From Gammaproteobacteria bacterium (GTDB taxonomy: Bacteria; Pseudomonadota; Gammaproteobacteria; Eutrophobiales; Eutrophobiaceae): a DNA stretch of 56,608 nt. The stretch is taken from the NCBI GenBank assembly GCA_026710545.1, contig JAPOQU010000046.1, forward strand, positions 1 through 56,608. Reading direction: 5' to 3'. The notes below the pieces were generated by a model that did not search any database, had not been told where the DNA came from, and saw only the letters and a program-made list of their open reading frames with translations. Each line of letters starts with the position of its first letter. Positions within the stretch are counted from its first letter, which is position 1. Of this stretch, positions 1 through 8,532 are shown piece by piece. Position numbers and translations under genes: made by a program.

Positions 1-104
1 AGCAGGCCAGTATCAACTGGATGTTTGATGTCGACAAGGCCCGGACCAAACTGCACCGGGCCTATGACAAGTTAACCGGTCAGAATTAAATTGAAAGAGT
101 ACTA
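1..104 (+). mobile_element. right end of an IS630-like insertion sequence
   Basis: The transposase tail is followed within 2 bases by TTGAAAGAGTACTA (91-104). This resembles the end TGGAAAGGGTACTA of the MITE at 2291-2304, with a TA at the outer edge as expected for an IS630/Tc1 target. The rest of the element lies outside the window. It appears to have interrupted the restriction-enzyme remnant that starts at 108. Confidence 0.45.
3..89 (+). CDS. IS630-like transposase, C-terminal fragment cut by window edge
   Basis: Only the last 28 codons are present, entering from the left edge and ending at a TAA. The peptide contains INWMF followed by KARTKLHRAY, which resembles the extreme C-terminus of IS630-family DDE transposases (INWQFT..DAR.KLKR.YP). 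The family match is from memory of a short segment, so it is tentative. Support comes from the DNA just after the stop, which looks like a terminal repeat ending in GAGTACTA, and IS630 elements insert at TA. Confidence 0.45.
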   Translation, partial: QASINWMFDVDKARTKLHRAYDKLTGQN

Positions 105-107
105 GTT

Positions 108-246
108 CTGTAGGTCCCAGTGCGGCAAAGCGCAGTATATCCTCGGCTTTGTCCAGGAATTCTGCGAATTGCCGCTCAAATGAGTTATAAGTCACGTAAT
201 TGAAAATAGTCTTGTTCTCAGTATACGGTGGGAGATTGCACCGCAA
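108..246 (-). pseudogene. type III restriction/helicase-like fragment
   Basis: On the minus strand a short open stretch reads ...NYVTYNSFERQFAEFLD and then KAEDILRFAALGPTE, ending at the IS630-like element. This resembles the C-terminal part of type III restriction (Res) subunits, where a segment of the type Y-S-x-F-E-x-x-F-A-x-F-L-D precedes D-V-x-x-F-A. The open frame continues upstream to about base 290 without clear similarity. No start, helicase motifs or full domain are present, so it is a dead remnant. The identification rests on one motif. Confidence 0.35.
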
Positions 247-289
247 CAGAGTATAACCTGAGTTTCGGCCAGAAATTTTACTTCAAGCC

Positions 290-602
290 AATTTCATGAT
301 CGCAACGGTCAGGCCCGCAATTCCCAGCATCCACTTTATCAATTTCACTTCCATATTTGCCGGGCCTGCTTATGTTACAACCTGGTCGGACAGGGTCACA
401 TCATTGACCGCCGCAGTAGCCGGTTCTTCATTTTCAATTAGCACAATAACAACAGGCCGGAACGACGGAAAACTCCTGATCCAGGTATCCCCGGAACCCA
501 GAGGATGAAGATTCCACCCCGACCAGGCTGTTGGCTGACCGCCAGAATTATTAAGTGGCGAGAAATCCGGCTTAGGCTGCAATTTCCGATTCCATATCCC
601 AA
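290..602. other. intergenic stretch, nothing recognised
   Basis: Short open frames exist on both strands (for example 296-508 on plus and 370-582 on minus), but neither has a recognisable domain or a convincing ribosome binding site. It is probably decayed DNA between the interrupted restriction remnant and the fic gene. Confidence 0.4.
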
Positions 603-1736
603 TCAGGGAATACCAGTACCGCTTTTATAATCTTCAATCTTATTGGAACTTTTGCTTAATAAATCCATTAACTTCGAATTGATATATAAATTCTCTCTAC
701 CGACTTTTTCTCTTCTCAAAATGCCAATATTTTCAAGTTTTTTCAGATACTCAGAGGCTGTTTGCCTTTTCGCTATATTGTTCTCGTCCAAGTTGGATAT
801 TCGGCAGTAAGGTTGTTCAAATATCGTGTCGACCAGTTCGCGACTGTAGATTTTAGGCTGTACAGTACGAACATAATCGACCGTTTTCGCATGTAATATT
901 CGTATAGCTCCTATTTTTTTCATTGTCCAAATTGATGTTTCCTCAATTCCCTTCAACATGTACATGATCCAGGATTCCCAGTTTTTCTCTTCAGTTACCA
1001 ATAGCAATAATCGATAATAGTCCCTCTTGTTATTGATAATGTACCGACTTAAGTAAAGAATCGGTAACGATAACAGACCATCTTTAATCAATAACAGATT
1101 ATTGACAATTCTTCCTGTTCGACCGTTTCCATCCGTAAATGGATGGATTGCCTCAAATTGATAGTGTGATACAGCCATACGTATCAATGGGTCAACATCT
1201 GATTCATCATGTATGTATTTTTCCCAGTTTGCCAGCAACTGTCTTATCACACTTTCACCCTCTGGCGGAGTATAGATAATCTCACCTGTTGTATCATTGG
1301 CCAATTTTGTTCCTGGCACTTTTCGAACGGCCATCTCTACATATCTTATCTGGCTGCATATACTCTCCACTGTATTGGTATTCAACGGTCTCTTCTGTAT
1401 TGACTGGTATCCGTCCAACAAAGCTGTTCGATAACGCAACGCTTCTTTGGTCGCAGAATCCAGATTTTTATTTATGACCCCAATTGATTGAATATGTCTG
1501 AATAACTTATCTGTTGTCGTGATTATATTTTCGATTTCAGAGCTATCTTTTGCCTCCAAGAGGGGCAACGTATTAATTAACATCGCAGGATTAGGTATCA
1601 GTTCCGCGGCCTGGTTCATCTCTGCTAGCGCAGAACGTGATTTAATACATTGTTTTAAGACAGGTTTTGTCTCAATATCACTTGCAGGTGGCAATGAAGG
1701 CAAAGTGTTATAGGGTTTATCCGGTTTCCAGTCCAT
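603..1736 (-). CDS. fic: Fic family AMPylase-type protein with C-terminal winged helix
   Basis: A 377-residue Fic protein. The catalytic loop HPFTDGNGRTGR is at about residues 198-209 and matches HPFx(D/E)GNGRxxR, so the enzyme should be active. Fic enzymes usually transfer AMP from ATP to a target hydroxyl. The N-terminal region has SSEIEN at residues 65-70, which fits the inhibitory helix motif (S/T)xxxE(G/N) of class II Fic proteins and would block ATP until relieved. The last 75 residues or so look like a winged helix-turn-helix (segments around NIAKRQTASEYLKKL and LRREKVG), so the protein may also bind DNA. It stands alone, with no obvious antitoxin beside it. A cluster of inverted TATGTCGA sites lies 100-205 bases upstream, which fits autoregulation. 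Confidence 0.9.
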   Translation of the reverse strand: MDWKPDKPYNTLPSLPPASDIETKPVLKQCIKSRSALAEMNQAAELIPNPAMLINTLPLLEAKDSSEIENIITTTDKLFRHIQSIGVINKNLDSATKEALRYRTALLDGYQSIQKRPLNTNTVESICSQIRYVEMAVRKVPGTKLANDTTGEIIYTPPEGESVIRQLLANWEKYIHDESDVDPLIRMAVSHYQFEAIHPFTDGNGRTGRIVNNLLLIKDGLLSLPILYLSRYIINNKRDYYRLLLLVTEEKNWESWIMYMLKGIEETSIWTMKKIGAIRILHAKTVDYVRTVQPKIYSRELVDTIFEQPYCRISNLDENNIAKRQTASEYLKKLENIGILRREKVGRENLYINSKLMDLLSKSSNKIEDYKSGTGIP

Positions 1737-1837
1737 TTTATCTGCTCAACCTGAATATATTTTTAAGGAAGCTCTGACTTAATAAGAGGTTCCTTAACTA
1801 TTAGCAGGCTATCCCGATATTCATCGGTCGCATTCAG

Positions 1838-1941
1838 CTATGTGTCGAATAATTTTAGTTATATCGACATATTGTAAGGATATGTCGATGCTATCGACAT
1901 GTCAAGATAATATGTCGAAATATTTTCATTTTATCGACATG
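1838..1941. promoter_or_regulatory. six-site operator-like array upstream of fic
   Basis: The core TATGTCGA or its complement TCGACATA occurs with alternating orientation at about 1841 (variant TGTGTCGA), 1864, 1881, 1894, 1911 and 1934. Spacing is 13-23 bases within an AT-rich stretch. The array ends about 100 bases before the fic start codon. Alternating half-sites in the leader of a gene encoding a winged-helix protein suggest binding sites for Fic itself or a linked regulator. The sites are seen directly; the function is inferred. Confidence 0.55.
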
Positions 1942-2037
1942 TTTTAAAGAAACATTAATTCAGGACACTCAATCAGGCGATATGCTTGGAGACTTGCGTC
2001 AACGGTTTACCGAATAAGGCATCAGTACCCGCTCTAC

Positions 2038-2304
2038 TAGTACCCTTTCCAGTTAATATTGACATGTTCAGAGCTACACAGCAACGCCAAGACAAGGCGC
2101 AGCCCGCAGAGAATGGCGCGCCCTTGTCAAGGGCTGCAACGCCGTATTGGCGTTGCTGTGTAGCTCCCTGCGGGCGGGCCGGGAAGCGGTCGCCCGCGGC
2201 GTTACGCCGCTTGGCAAGGACGCGCCATTCCCGGCGCGGCGTGCCTTGCGCTCAACCGCTTCCCGACCCGCTGAACATGTCAATATCAACTGGAAAGGGT
2301 ACTA
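2038..2304. mobile_element. MITE with 31-bp terminal inverted repeats and TA ends
   Basis: The left end (2040-2070) begins GTACCCTTTCCAGTT and the right end (2272-2302) finishes with AACTGGAAAGGGTAC. The two 31-base arms differ at one position and are bounded by TA on both sides. The GC-rich interior folds into nested hairpins: 2071-2090 is the exact complement of 2147-2166, and a second pair uses GGGAAGCGGT and ACCGCTTCCC. No transposase is inside. TA target duplication and the resemblance to the element at the left edge point to mobilisation by an IS630-type transposase. Open frames crossing it (such as 1986-2372) are by-products of its composition. Confidence 0.75.
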
Positions 2305-2376
2305 CGATTTCTCATCGCGCCCTTTCCGGGCCGCTGGTTGCTGTTGGATACATTTACGGCGGTTTAATATGACGGC

Positions 2377-4875
2377 TCAGAAGCGCTTGCGCAGCGTCAC
2401 GCCGTAAGTGCGGGTCTCGCGCGGGTAGGAGGCGAGCTTTCCGTTCTGCAGCGGCACGTCGAACACGGGGCCGAACCAATCCTCATCCAGCAGGTTGCGC
2501 GCCCAGAAGGAGATATCCAGGTCGAAGGGCGCCAACACCAGGCCGGCGCGGGCGTTGAGCAGGCCGAAAGCGTCCTGCACCTTTATAGGGTCGGCATTTC
2601 CATCCATAACGAGACTGCTCCGGTGGTTGTAATCCGCGTGGACATAGCCGCTCAGGTTGTCGCTGAATGAACGGGACAGGGTCGCGGACAGCAGTACCGT
2701 GTGCTCCGGGTTGCCGGCCAGGCGGTCGCCGGTACGATCACAGAAGGCATCGCCCGGGCTGGTCCTGCCCGGATCCGGCGTGCCGGTCAGGAACGGCGCC
2801 GCCACCCAGCAGTTGGCCATCTCGAATTTATCGTACTCGGCCTCGTTATAGATATACGCCGCACTCAACCTCAGCCCGTCGAGCGGCGCCCAGGCTACTT
2901 CCAACTCGCCGCCTTTGGCCTCCAGTTCGCCCGCATTGCGCAGGTTGAAGCCGGCGCCGGTGAACGCGTTGCTCTGGAAGTCCTCCACCGTCGTGTAGTG
3001 CAGGGCCAGGTTCACGCGCAGGTTCTGCTCCGGTAAGATCAGCTTCAGGCCGACCTCGAGCGAGTCCGACTTCTCGGCGCCGAACACCTGGCTGAACGCG
3101 GCGGGGATGCGGTCGGTATTGGTGCCGCCGGACTTGAATCCGGTGGCATACCCGGCGTATAGCAGCAGGTCGTCGTGCGGTGTCCAGCTCAGCTTGACGT
3201 TCCAGGTAACCTGGTCGTCCTTGAGGGTCTCATCCACATCCGGGCGCGGCGCAAACACCGGCTGCAGGTAAAAACCCCAGCCCGGATACACCAGCGGCGC
3301 CAGCAATGACGGGTCCAGGGGCGCCAGGCCCTGGCTCGCCAGGAACAGGTTGGTGCCGATGGCCGTAAAGTCCGGCGGCGGGCCGAAGTTGCCCTGGGTA
3401 AACGTGCCGTTCAGCTTTTTCTTCTCATCGGTATAGCGCAACCCGGCAGATACGGTCCACTGGTCGTGCAACTGGACATCAACCTGGCTGAACAGCGCCC
3501 AGGCCTCATGGTCCTGCAGCATCACGTCCAGCGACCTGGCGCCGGGCAGAACCGCGGGACCGGTCATGGGGATAAACCCGCCGGTCAGCGCAGACAGGGC
3601 GTTGATGGTGTTGATCAAGGCGCCCAGTTGCGGATTACCGCCGAGAGCGAATGCTTCAAAATCCGCGCCCAGCGTCGTCGTGGTCCAACTATTCAGATTC
3701 TGGTTGAAATAATACGCCCCGGCCAGGTAATCTACCCGGCCCCGGCTCCCCGACAGCCGCAACTCCTGCGAAAACATCTCCGACTCCCCGCGGTTATAGC
3801 GGTCCGCTATGTCCGCCGCATTGAAATCCACATCCGCATCGTCCGTCGTGTTGAATGTGCGGTACGCGCTGATCGCCGTCAACGTGTCGCTGGCGCCGAT
3901 GTCCCAGTTCAGCTCCGCAGACACGCCGCTGTCATCGTTCTGCGATTCAGGCAGCCGGTTCATGTGCACCACGTAGTCGGTGAATTGATCTTCGTTCACC
4001 AGCGGAATGTGCAGGCTCGCCAGCAGCGCGTCGGAGCCGGGCCGGCCGTCAAAGGAGAAATAATTGTTGCGGAACGTGGCTGCGGCGCAGCACACCTCAT
4101 CGATCTCGGAATAGTCCAGGATTACCCGCAGCGAAACATCCTCCGTCGGCGTATACAGCAGTTGTACCCGCCCGCCATAGCGGTCGCGGTCGTTGAGCAG
4201 GTTCCCGCCCTCACCCACGGCATCCACGAAACCGTCCCGGCTGGTCATGAACCCCGTCACCCGCACCGCCAGCACGTCCTCCACCAGCGAGCCGCCGCCG
4301 GCGGCGTTGGCGCTGAACAGGTCCAGGTTGCCGTAGCTCAGCTCAAAATAGCCGTCCGTCTCGTGGGACGGCGCCACCGTATTCAGCAGAACTGCCCCTG
4401 CGGACGAGTTGCGCCCGAACAGCGTGCCCTGGGGGCCGCGCAGCACCTCCACCCGCTCCACGTCCGCCAGTTCGTTGATGAGCGCGCTCTGGCGCGCCCG
4501 GTACACGCCGTCCACGTAGAGGCCGACCGAGGACTCGAGGCCGAAGTTCTGGGAACTGGTGCCGATGCCGCGGATATTGAAGTTTGCGGTAGTGGCGGTC
4601 TGGCTCTGCCCGACGCGCAGCGCCGGCGCGTTCTGCTGCAGGTCGAACATGTCGGTAATGCCGTGCTCGACCAGTTGCTCGCCGCTCAGGGCGGTGACGG
4701 CGACCGGAATGTCCTGGATGTTCTGCGCCCGTTTCTGCGCCGTGACGATGACCTCTTCAAGAATGCCCTGCTCCTGCGCATATGGCGCCGGTGCAACCGG
4801 GCAGAGTGACATGGTAAAGATTACTGCCAGCCACGCTTGTTGCCTGATTCTGAACGACATGAGTTTGCCCCACAT
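2377..4875 (-). CDS. TonB-dependent outer-membrane receptor (1)
   Basis: An 832-residue TonB-dependent receptor. The start at 4875 was chosen because AGGAGG sits 10 bases upstream; the open frame runs on to 5589, but that part overlaps the divergent adaptor gene and shows no family similarity. A signal peptide (about residues 1-35, ending near PYAQEQ) is followed by ILEEVIVTAQKR, the TonB-box region, then a plug domain with EVLRGPQGTLFGRN and a long beta-barrel ending in TLRKRF with the terminal aromatic residue. It belongs to the large group of receptors that import unknown organic molecules rather than proven siderophores. It is transcribed away from the RND remnant. A MITE lies just beyond its stop codon. 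Confidence 0.92.
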   Translation of the reverse strand: MWGKLMSFRIRQQAWLAVIFTMSLCPVAPAPYAQEQGILEEVIVTAQKRAQNIQDIPVAVTALSGEQLVEHGITDMFDLQQNAPALRVGQSQTATTANFNIRGIGTSSQNFGLESSVGLYVDGVYRARQSALINELADVERVEVLRGPQGTLFGRNSSAGAVLLNTVAPSHETDGYFELSYGNLDLFSANAAGGGSLVEDVLAVRVTGFMTSRDGFVDAVGEGGNLLNDRDRYGGRVQLLYTPTEDVSLRVILDYSEIDEVCCAAATFRNNYFSFDGRPGSDALLASLHIPLVNEDQFTDYVVHMNRLPESQNDDSGVSAELNWDIGASDTLTAISAYRTFNTTDDADVDFNAADIADRYNRGESEMFSQELRLSGSRGRVDYLAGAYYFNQNLNSWTTTTLGADFEAFALGGNPQLGALINTINALSALTGGFIPMTGPAVLPGARSLDVMLQDHEAWALFSQVDVQLHDQWTVSAGLRYTDEKKKLNGTFTQGNFGPPPDFTAIGTNLFLASQGLAPLDPSLLAPLVYPGWGFYLQPVFAPRPDVDETLKDDQVTWNVKLSWTPHDDLLLYAGYATGFKSGGTNTDRIPAAFSQVFGAEKSDSLEVGLKLILPEQNLRVNLALHYTTVEDFQSNAFTGAGFNLRNAGELEAKGGELEVAWAPLDGLRLSAAYIYNEAEYDKFEMANCWVAAPFLTGTPDPGRTSPGDAFCDRTGDRLAGNPEHTVLLSATLSRSFSDNLSGYVHADYNHRSSLVMDGNADPIKVQDAFGLLNARAGLVLAPFDLDISFWARNLLDEDWFGPVFDVPLQNGKLASYPRETRTYGVTLRKRF

Positions 4876-5097
4876 GATCACCAATCCTCCTGAACGCAAG
4901 TATATCGTGCCAGTCCTGTCAAAACACGTTATTTGCGGCCCGGAATCGGCTGAACCGAACCTATACACAAAAGTATTGACAAGCTCCGTAAAAGGCATAG
5001 CATTCCATACCTGAGCAGGAATTACAAATCCTGCTCTCGCAGCGGTACGAAACGATGGTTCAGTGTTTGCAGCACCTGTCAACATCAGGAAAATAAC

Positions 5098-5907
5098 ATG
5101 CAGCAACAAACAAACGACCCTGAAGACCGCACCGCCCGTCCCGCGTGGTTCGGTTATGCCCAACTGGGTATTATTCTCATTCTGGTTGTAATTGCCTTGT
5201 ACTTTGCCCGGGCGCCGGGCCGCGTCACCCTCGACACGGTGGCCGGTGAGGATGCGGATGCCGGCAAACCGGTCGTCAACGTGATCCGGCCCGAACCCAC
5301 GGAGCAGGCGCTGACGGTGAAGTTGACCGGCGCAGTCAGGGCATACGACCAAGTGGCTGTGCGTTCTGAAGTTACAGGTCGCGTGGTCTGGGTTTCCCCC
5401 GAATTTGCCAACGGTGGGTCCATTACGGCAAACGAGACGTTCGTCAGGATTGACCCGGCCCGCTACGAGCTTAAGGTGGAAGCGGCGGAAATGGCCGTCA
5501 GGGAAGCGGAAGCGCGGCTGTCCGCGCAAAATACCCGGAGCGCGGAAGCCAGGCTTGGGGCAGCCCGGGCTGAACTGAAGCTTGCGCAACTTGACCTTGA
5601 GCGCACCGAAATCTCCCTTCCCTACAACGCCCGGGTAGTATCTTCATCCGTTTCGGCAGGCGAACTGGTCGGTCCCGTTGAAGGGATCGACGCCCGTGCG
5701 TCGGTATTGGGCCTGGTTTATCAACCGGGAATGTTGCAGGTTGACGCCCCGGTCGATCCGAAAATCCTGGGATACCTGACGCCCGCGGCCGGCCGGATAG
5801 CCACTATTCATACCCGTACGGAGCAATACGAAGCCAGAGTCGAGCGCGTGTCATCGGTAGTTGCGCCGCAAACGCGTCTTGCTTCACTGTTCCTGAAATT
5901 TGTATGA
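5098..5907 (+). pseudogene. RND efflux periplasmic adaptor, truncated
   Basis: The first 269 residues of a membrane-fusion adaptor of RND pumps. An N-terminal membrane anchor (GIILILVVIALYF) is followed by the barrel-sandwich segment (VRSEVTGRVVWVSPEF), an alpha-hairpin, and a beta-barrel part ending at APQTRLASLFLKF. Intact family members continue for roughly 100 residues or more. Here the frame stops at once, and the next DNA encodes an interior piece of an RND permease in another frame. The simplest reading is one deletion that removed the adaptor's end and the start of the permease gene. The protein is unlikely to work. Confidence 0.8.
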
Positions 5908-6205
5908 GAGGCTTGGCGGGACGCCGATCGACTCGGTCAGCATGCTGGTCGGTAATCTCATATCAGCGGCGGCGCTGGATCGAGACTTTAATGCCAGCCA
6001 TACGGCGTCGGTCAGGGTACACCTCAATAAAAGACCGGTCCGCACGATATTGCCCCAGGATGTTGAAAGGCTGTGGCGCCGGGAAATCGGCGATATTTCC
6101 TACCTGGATAAAGTCAAGTTCCGTACTACGAGCAGGGTCACACGTCCAGGGGTTGCATACGCGCTGAAGCATGAAGATCCCGCGGTCCTGAAGCAGGCAA
6201 CATAA
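5900..6205 (+). pseudogene. internal fragment of an RND permease
   Basis: About 100 codons read RLGGTPIDSVSMLVGNLI, then FNASHTASVRVHL and LWRREIGDISYLDKVKF. The last piece resembles the porter-domain stretch of AcrB-like transporters (WRE.VG.IPG.E.LTF). No transmembrane segments or other permease parts follow before the stop at 6203-6205. It is joined out of frame to the truncated adaptor at about 5900, so this is a deletion scar and not a small gene. Confidence 0.65.
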
Positions 6206-6208
6206 GAC

Positions 6209-6295
6209 GGGGTCAGGTCGCACAATGCACACGTGAGTGGGCATCAGGCCGAAGGATGAGGCAAACCACCAGTGTGCATTGTGCGACCTGACCCC
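6209..6295. repeat. GGGGTC...GACCCC palindromic element, 24-bp arms
   Basis: Two perfect 24-base inverted arms (6209-6232 and 6272-6295) begin GGGGTCAGGTCGCAC and enclose a 39-base loop. It belongs to the dispersed family with GGGG(A/T)C ends found at about ten other places in this window. The outer end of the right arm lies at the -35 position of the predicted hyuA promoter. Confidence 0.85.
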
Positions 6296-6317
6296 ACTTT
6301 AGAGTTTCCTATATAAT
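6288..6317 (+). promoter_or_regulatory. predicted promoter of the hyu-mutase operon
   Basis: TATAAT at 6312-6317 is a perfect -10 box. CTGACC at 6288-6293 lies 18 bases upstream as a weak -35 and is part of the right arm of the palindromic element. The start codon at 6347 follows about 25 bases after the expected start site, with AGGGAG as ribosome binding site. Confidence 0.45.
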
Positions 6318-6346
6318 ACTCCCTCCATAATAACCAGGGAGATATA

Positions 6347-8440
6347 ATGGGATTGCGTATCGGCGTCGACGTAGGCGGCACATTCACGGATTTTCTGGTC
6401 GTGGATGAGGCCGGCAACGCCGAGATCCATAAGACCTCGACCACCCCTGACGATCCGTCGATCGGCTTTTTCCGGGGTCTGCAAAAGGCCGCCGGCCGGC
6501 GCGGATGGCAACTGGATGACTTCCTGCAACAGGTGGAGACCATAGTCCACGGCACCACCATTACCACCAATGCCACCCTGACCGGCGACGGTGCGAATAC
6601 CGGATTTATCACGACAAAAGGCTTCCGCGATGTGCTCAACATGCGGCGCGGCCTGAAGGAGCACCAGTTCGAAAAATATTCCCCGCCGCCGGCCCTGGTA
6701 GAGCGCAGTCACATCCGGGCCGTGGAGGAGCGTATCAACGTAAGCGGCGACATTCTCACGCCGCTGAACGAGGCAGACGTCAGGTCTGCAGCGCAGTATT
6801 TTCGCGAGGAGGGGATTGAAGCCGTCGCGGTATCATTCCTCTGGTCGTTCAGGAACCCGGTCCACGAACTGAGGGTAAAGGAAATCCTGGAACAGGAATT
6901 ACCCGGCATCTACGTGTCCTTGTCGACGGAGATCCTGCCGCAGATCCGTTTATACGAACGCAACAGCACCACCGCGCTGAATGCCTACGTCGGACCGGTG
7001 CTGACCCGGTATATATCCAGGTTGCTGAGCCAACTGGAAACCAGGACCTTCACCGGCAACCTGCTCATCATGCAGTCCAACGGCGGGGTCATGTCGCCCC
7101 AGGTGGCGCAACGGTTTGCCTCCAATACCTTGTTGTCCGGCCCTGCCGGAGCCCCCATGGCCGGCGTGTTTTACGGCAACACCCACGGGTTCAAAAATGT
7201 CATCACCATCGATATGGGCGGTACCTCGTTCGACGTCGCACTGGTGAAAGACGCCGAGCCGGGAGTGACCACGGAGGGCATGATCGGGGAACACCGCATC
7301 GCGTCACCCATCCTGGATATTCACACCATCGGCGCCGGGGGCGGTTCCATCGCCTGGATCGACCGGGGCGGACTGCTGGCCGTGGGTCCGAAAAGCGCCG
7401 GCGCGGCGCCGGGGCCGGCCTGCTACGGCCGCGGCGGCACCCTGCCCACTGTCACCGATGCGCAATACGTACTGGGCTACCTGGACCCGGCGTATTTTGA
7501 AGAAGGTGAATTGCAGTTCGATGCCGGGGCCGCGCGTACGGCAATCGACGCACACATCGCACAACCCTTGTCCATGGACCCGGTCGCGGCGGCAGACGGC
7601 ATTTACCAGCTGGTGAACAACAACATGGCGGCGGCGCTGGGCGTGGTGTCCGTGGAACGGGGTTATGACCCCAGGGAATTCGTCCTGGTGGTCGCCGGCG
7701 GGGCCGGCCCCATACATGCGGCGGCCATTGCCAGGGAACTGGATATCCCGTTGATACTCATCCCCAGGGAATCGTCGGTCTTCTGTGCGGCCGGCATGCT
7801 GATCTCGGACCTCAAACACGATTACGTCCGAACCTGCGCTATGGATATCGACCGGGTCGATACGGGCCAGGTTAACGCGTTATTTGCGGAAATGACGGAA
7901 AATGCCAGGCAGACCCTGGAATCGGAAGCCGTTTCGGACGAGCGGGTCGAGGTAAAATATTCAGCGGATTTACGCTATATCGGCCAGTTCAACGAGGTTG
8001 AAGTCCCCCTGCCGCACGGCGGTGAACTGGCGGACAGGTCCGTCAGGGACCTTTGCGCAGCCTTCCATTCAAAACACGACAGCCTGTATGGCTATTCCAT
8101 GCCCGACGCCGATGTGGAATTGATTAACCTGCGCATCACCGCGCGGGGTAAAACGGAGAAACCGGCGCAGGAAAAACATGAAAGAAGCGGCGCCGCCCCG
8201 AACCATGCCTTGCTGGGTTCAAGAGATGCCTGGTTTGATGACGGGTTTGCCGATACCCCTGTCTATGATGGCCTGAAACTGGTCAACGGCAACCGTGTAA
8301 CCGGTCCTGCAATTGTGGTGCAACCGACCACCACGATCATCGTACCCCCGGACTTTGCATTGTTATGTGATGAATATAATAATTATCTTATGTATCCTGT
8401 AACCAGGGATATCGATGATCTGATCAACGAATTAAGGTGA
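6347..8440 (+). CDS. hyuA: hydantoinase/oxoprolinase family subunit A
   Basis: 697 residues of the HyuA family, which contains N-methylhydantoinase A, 5-oxoprolinase and the ATP-using subunits of acetone and acetophenone carboxylases. The N-terminus has the actin-like nucleotide motif GVDVGGTFTDF, with VHGTTITTNA, TIDMGGTSFDV and GAGGGSIAWID further on, all typical of the ATPase fold. These enzymes couple ATP hydrolysis to ring opening or carboxylation together with HyuB. The sequence alone does not separate the alternatives. It is the first gene of a co-directional cluster with a B12 mutase, CoA ligase, MeaB and acyl-CoA dehydrogenase, so a carboxylase that prepares an acid for CoA activation is attractive but inferred. 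AGGGAG precedes the ATG. Confidence 0.9.
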   Translation: MGLRIGVDVGGTFTDFLVVDEAGNAEIHKTSTTPDDPSIGFFRGLQKAAGRRGWQLDDFLQQVETIVHGTTITTNATLTGDGANTGFITTKGFRDVLNMRRGLKEHQFEKYSPPPALVERSHIRAVEERINVSGDILTPLNEADVRSAAQYFREEGIEAVAVSFLWSFRNPVHELRVKEILEQELPGIYVSLSTEILPQIRLYERNSTTALNAYVGPVLTRYISRLLSQLETRTFTGNLLIMQSNGGVMSPQVAQRFASNTLLSGPAGAPMAGVFYGNTHGFKNVITIDMGGTSFDVALVKDAEPGVTTEGMIGEHRIASPILDIHTIGAGGGSIAWIDRGGLLAVGPKSAGAAPGPACYGRGGTLPTVTDAQYVLGYLDPAYFEEGELQFDAGAARTAIDAHIAQPLSMDPVAAADGIYQLVNNNMAAALGVVSVERGYDPREFVLVVAGGAGPIHAAAIARELDIPLILIPRESSVFCAAGMLISDLKHDYVRTCAMDIDRVDTGQVNALFAEMTENARQTLESEAVSDERVEVKYSADLRYIGQFNEVEVPLPHGGELADRSVRDLCAAFHSKHDSLYGYSMPDADVELINLRITARGKTEKPAQEKHERSGAAPNHALLGSRDAWFDDGFADTPVYDGLKLVNGNRVTGPAIVVQPTTTIIVPPDFALLCDEYNNYLMYPVTRDIDDLINELR

Positions 8441-8476
8441 ATCTTACGAGGGCTATGCACAAACGTAACTCAGGCC

Positions 8477-8499
8477 GGGGACAGACACATTCTGTCCCC
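8477..8499. repeat. GGGGACAGA palindromic element
   Basis: Nine-base arms GGGGACAGA and TCTGTCCCC enclose CACAT. It sits between hyuA and hyuB and inside an upstream open extension of the hyuB frame, which argues that the true hyuB start is the later ATG at 8533. Confidence 0.85.
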
Positions 8500-8532
8500 A
8501 GATTTACACCACAGCAAGCAACGGGTGATCCT

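Noticed and set aside
1986..2372. Open frames within the MITE
   Set aside because: They follow from its GC-rich hairpins and cross both terminal repeats; no start signals or family.
3466..4809. 447-codon plus-strand open frame opposite receptor (1)
   Set aside because: It is the complement of the receptor barrel, rich in Arg, Gln, Val and His without any domain; a shadow caused by high GC.
4876..5589. Long N-terminal extension of receptor (1)
   Set aside because: The extra 238 codons overlap the divergent adaptor gene and show no similarity; AGGAGG and a signal peptide mark the start at 4875.
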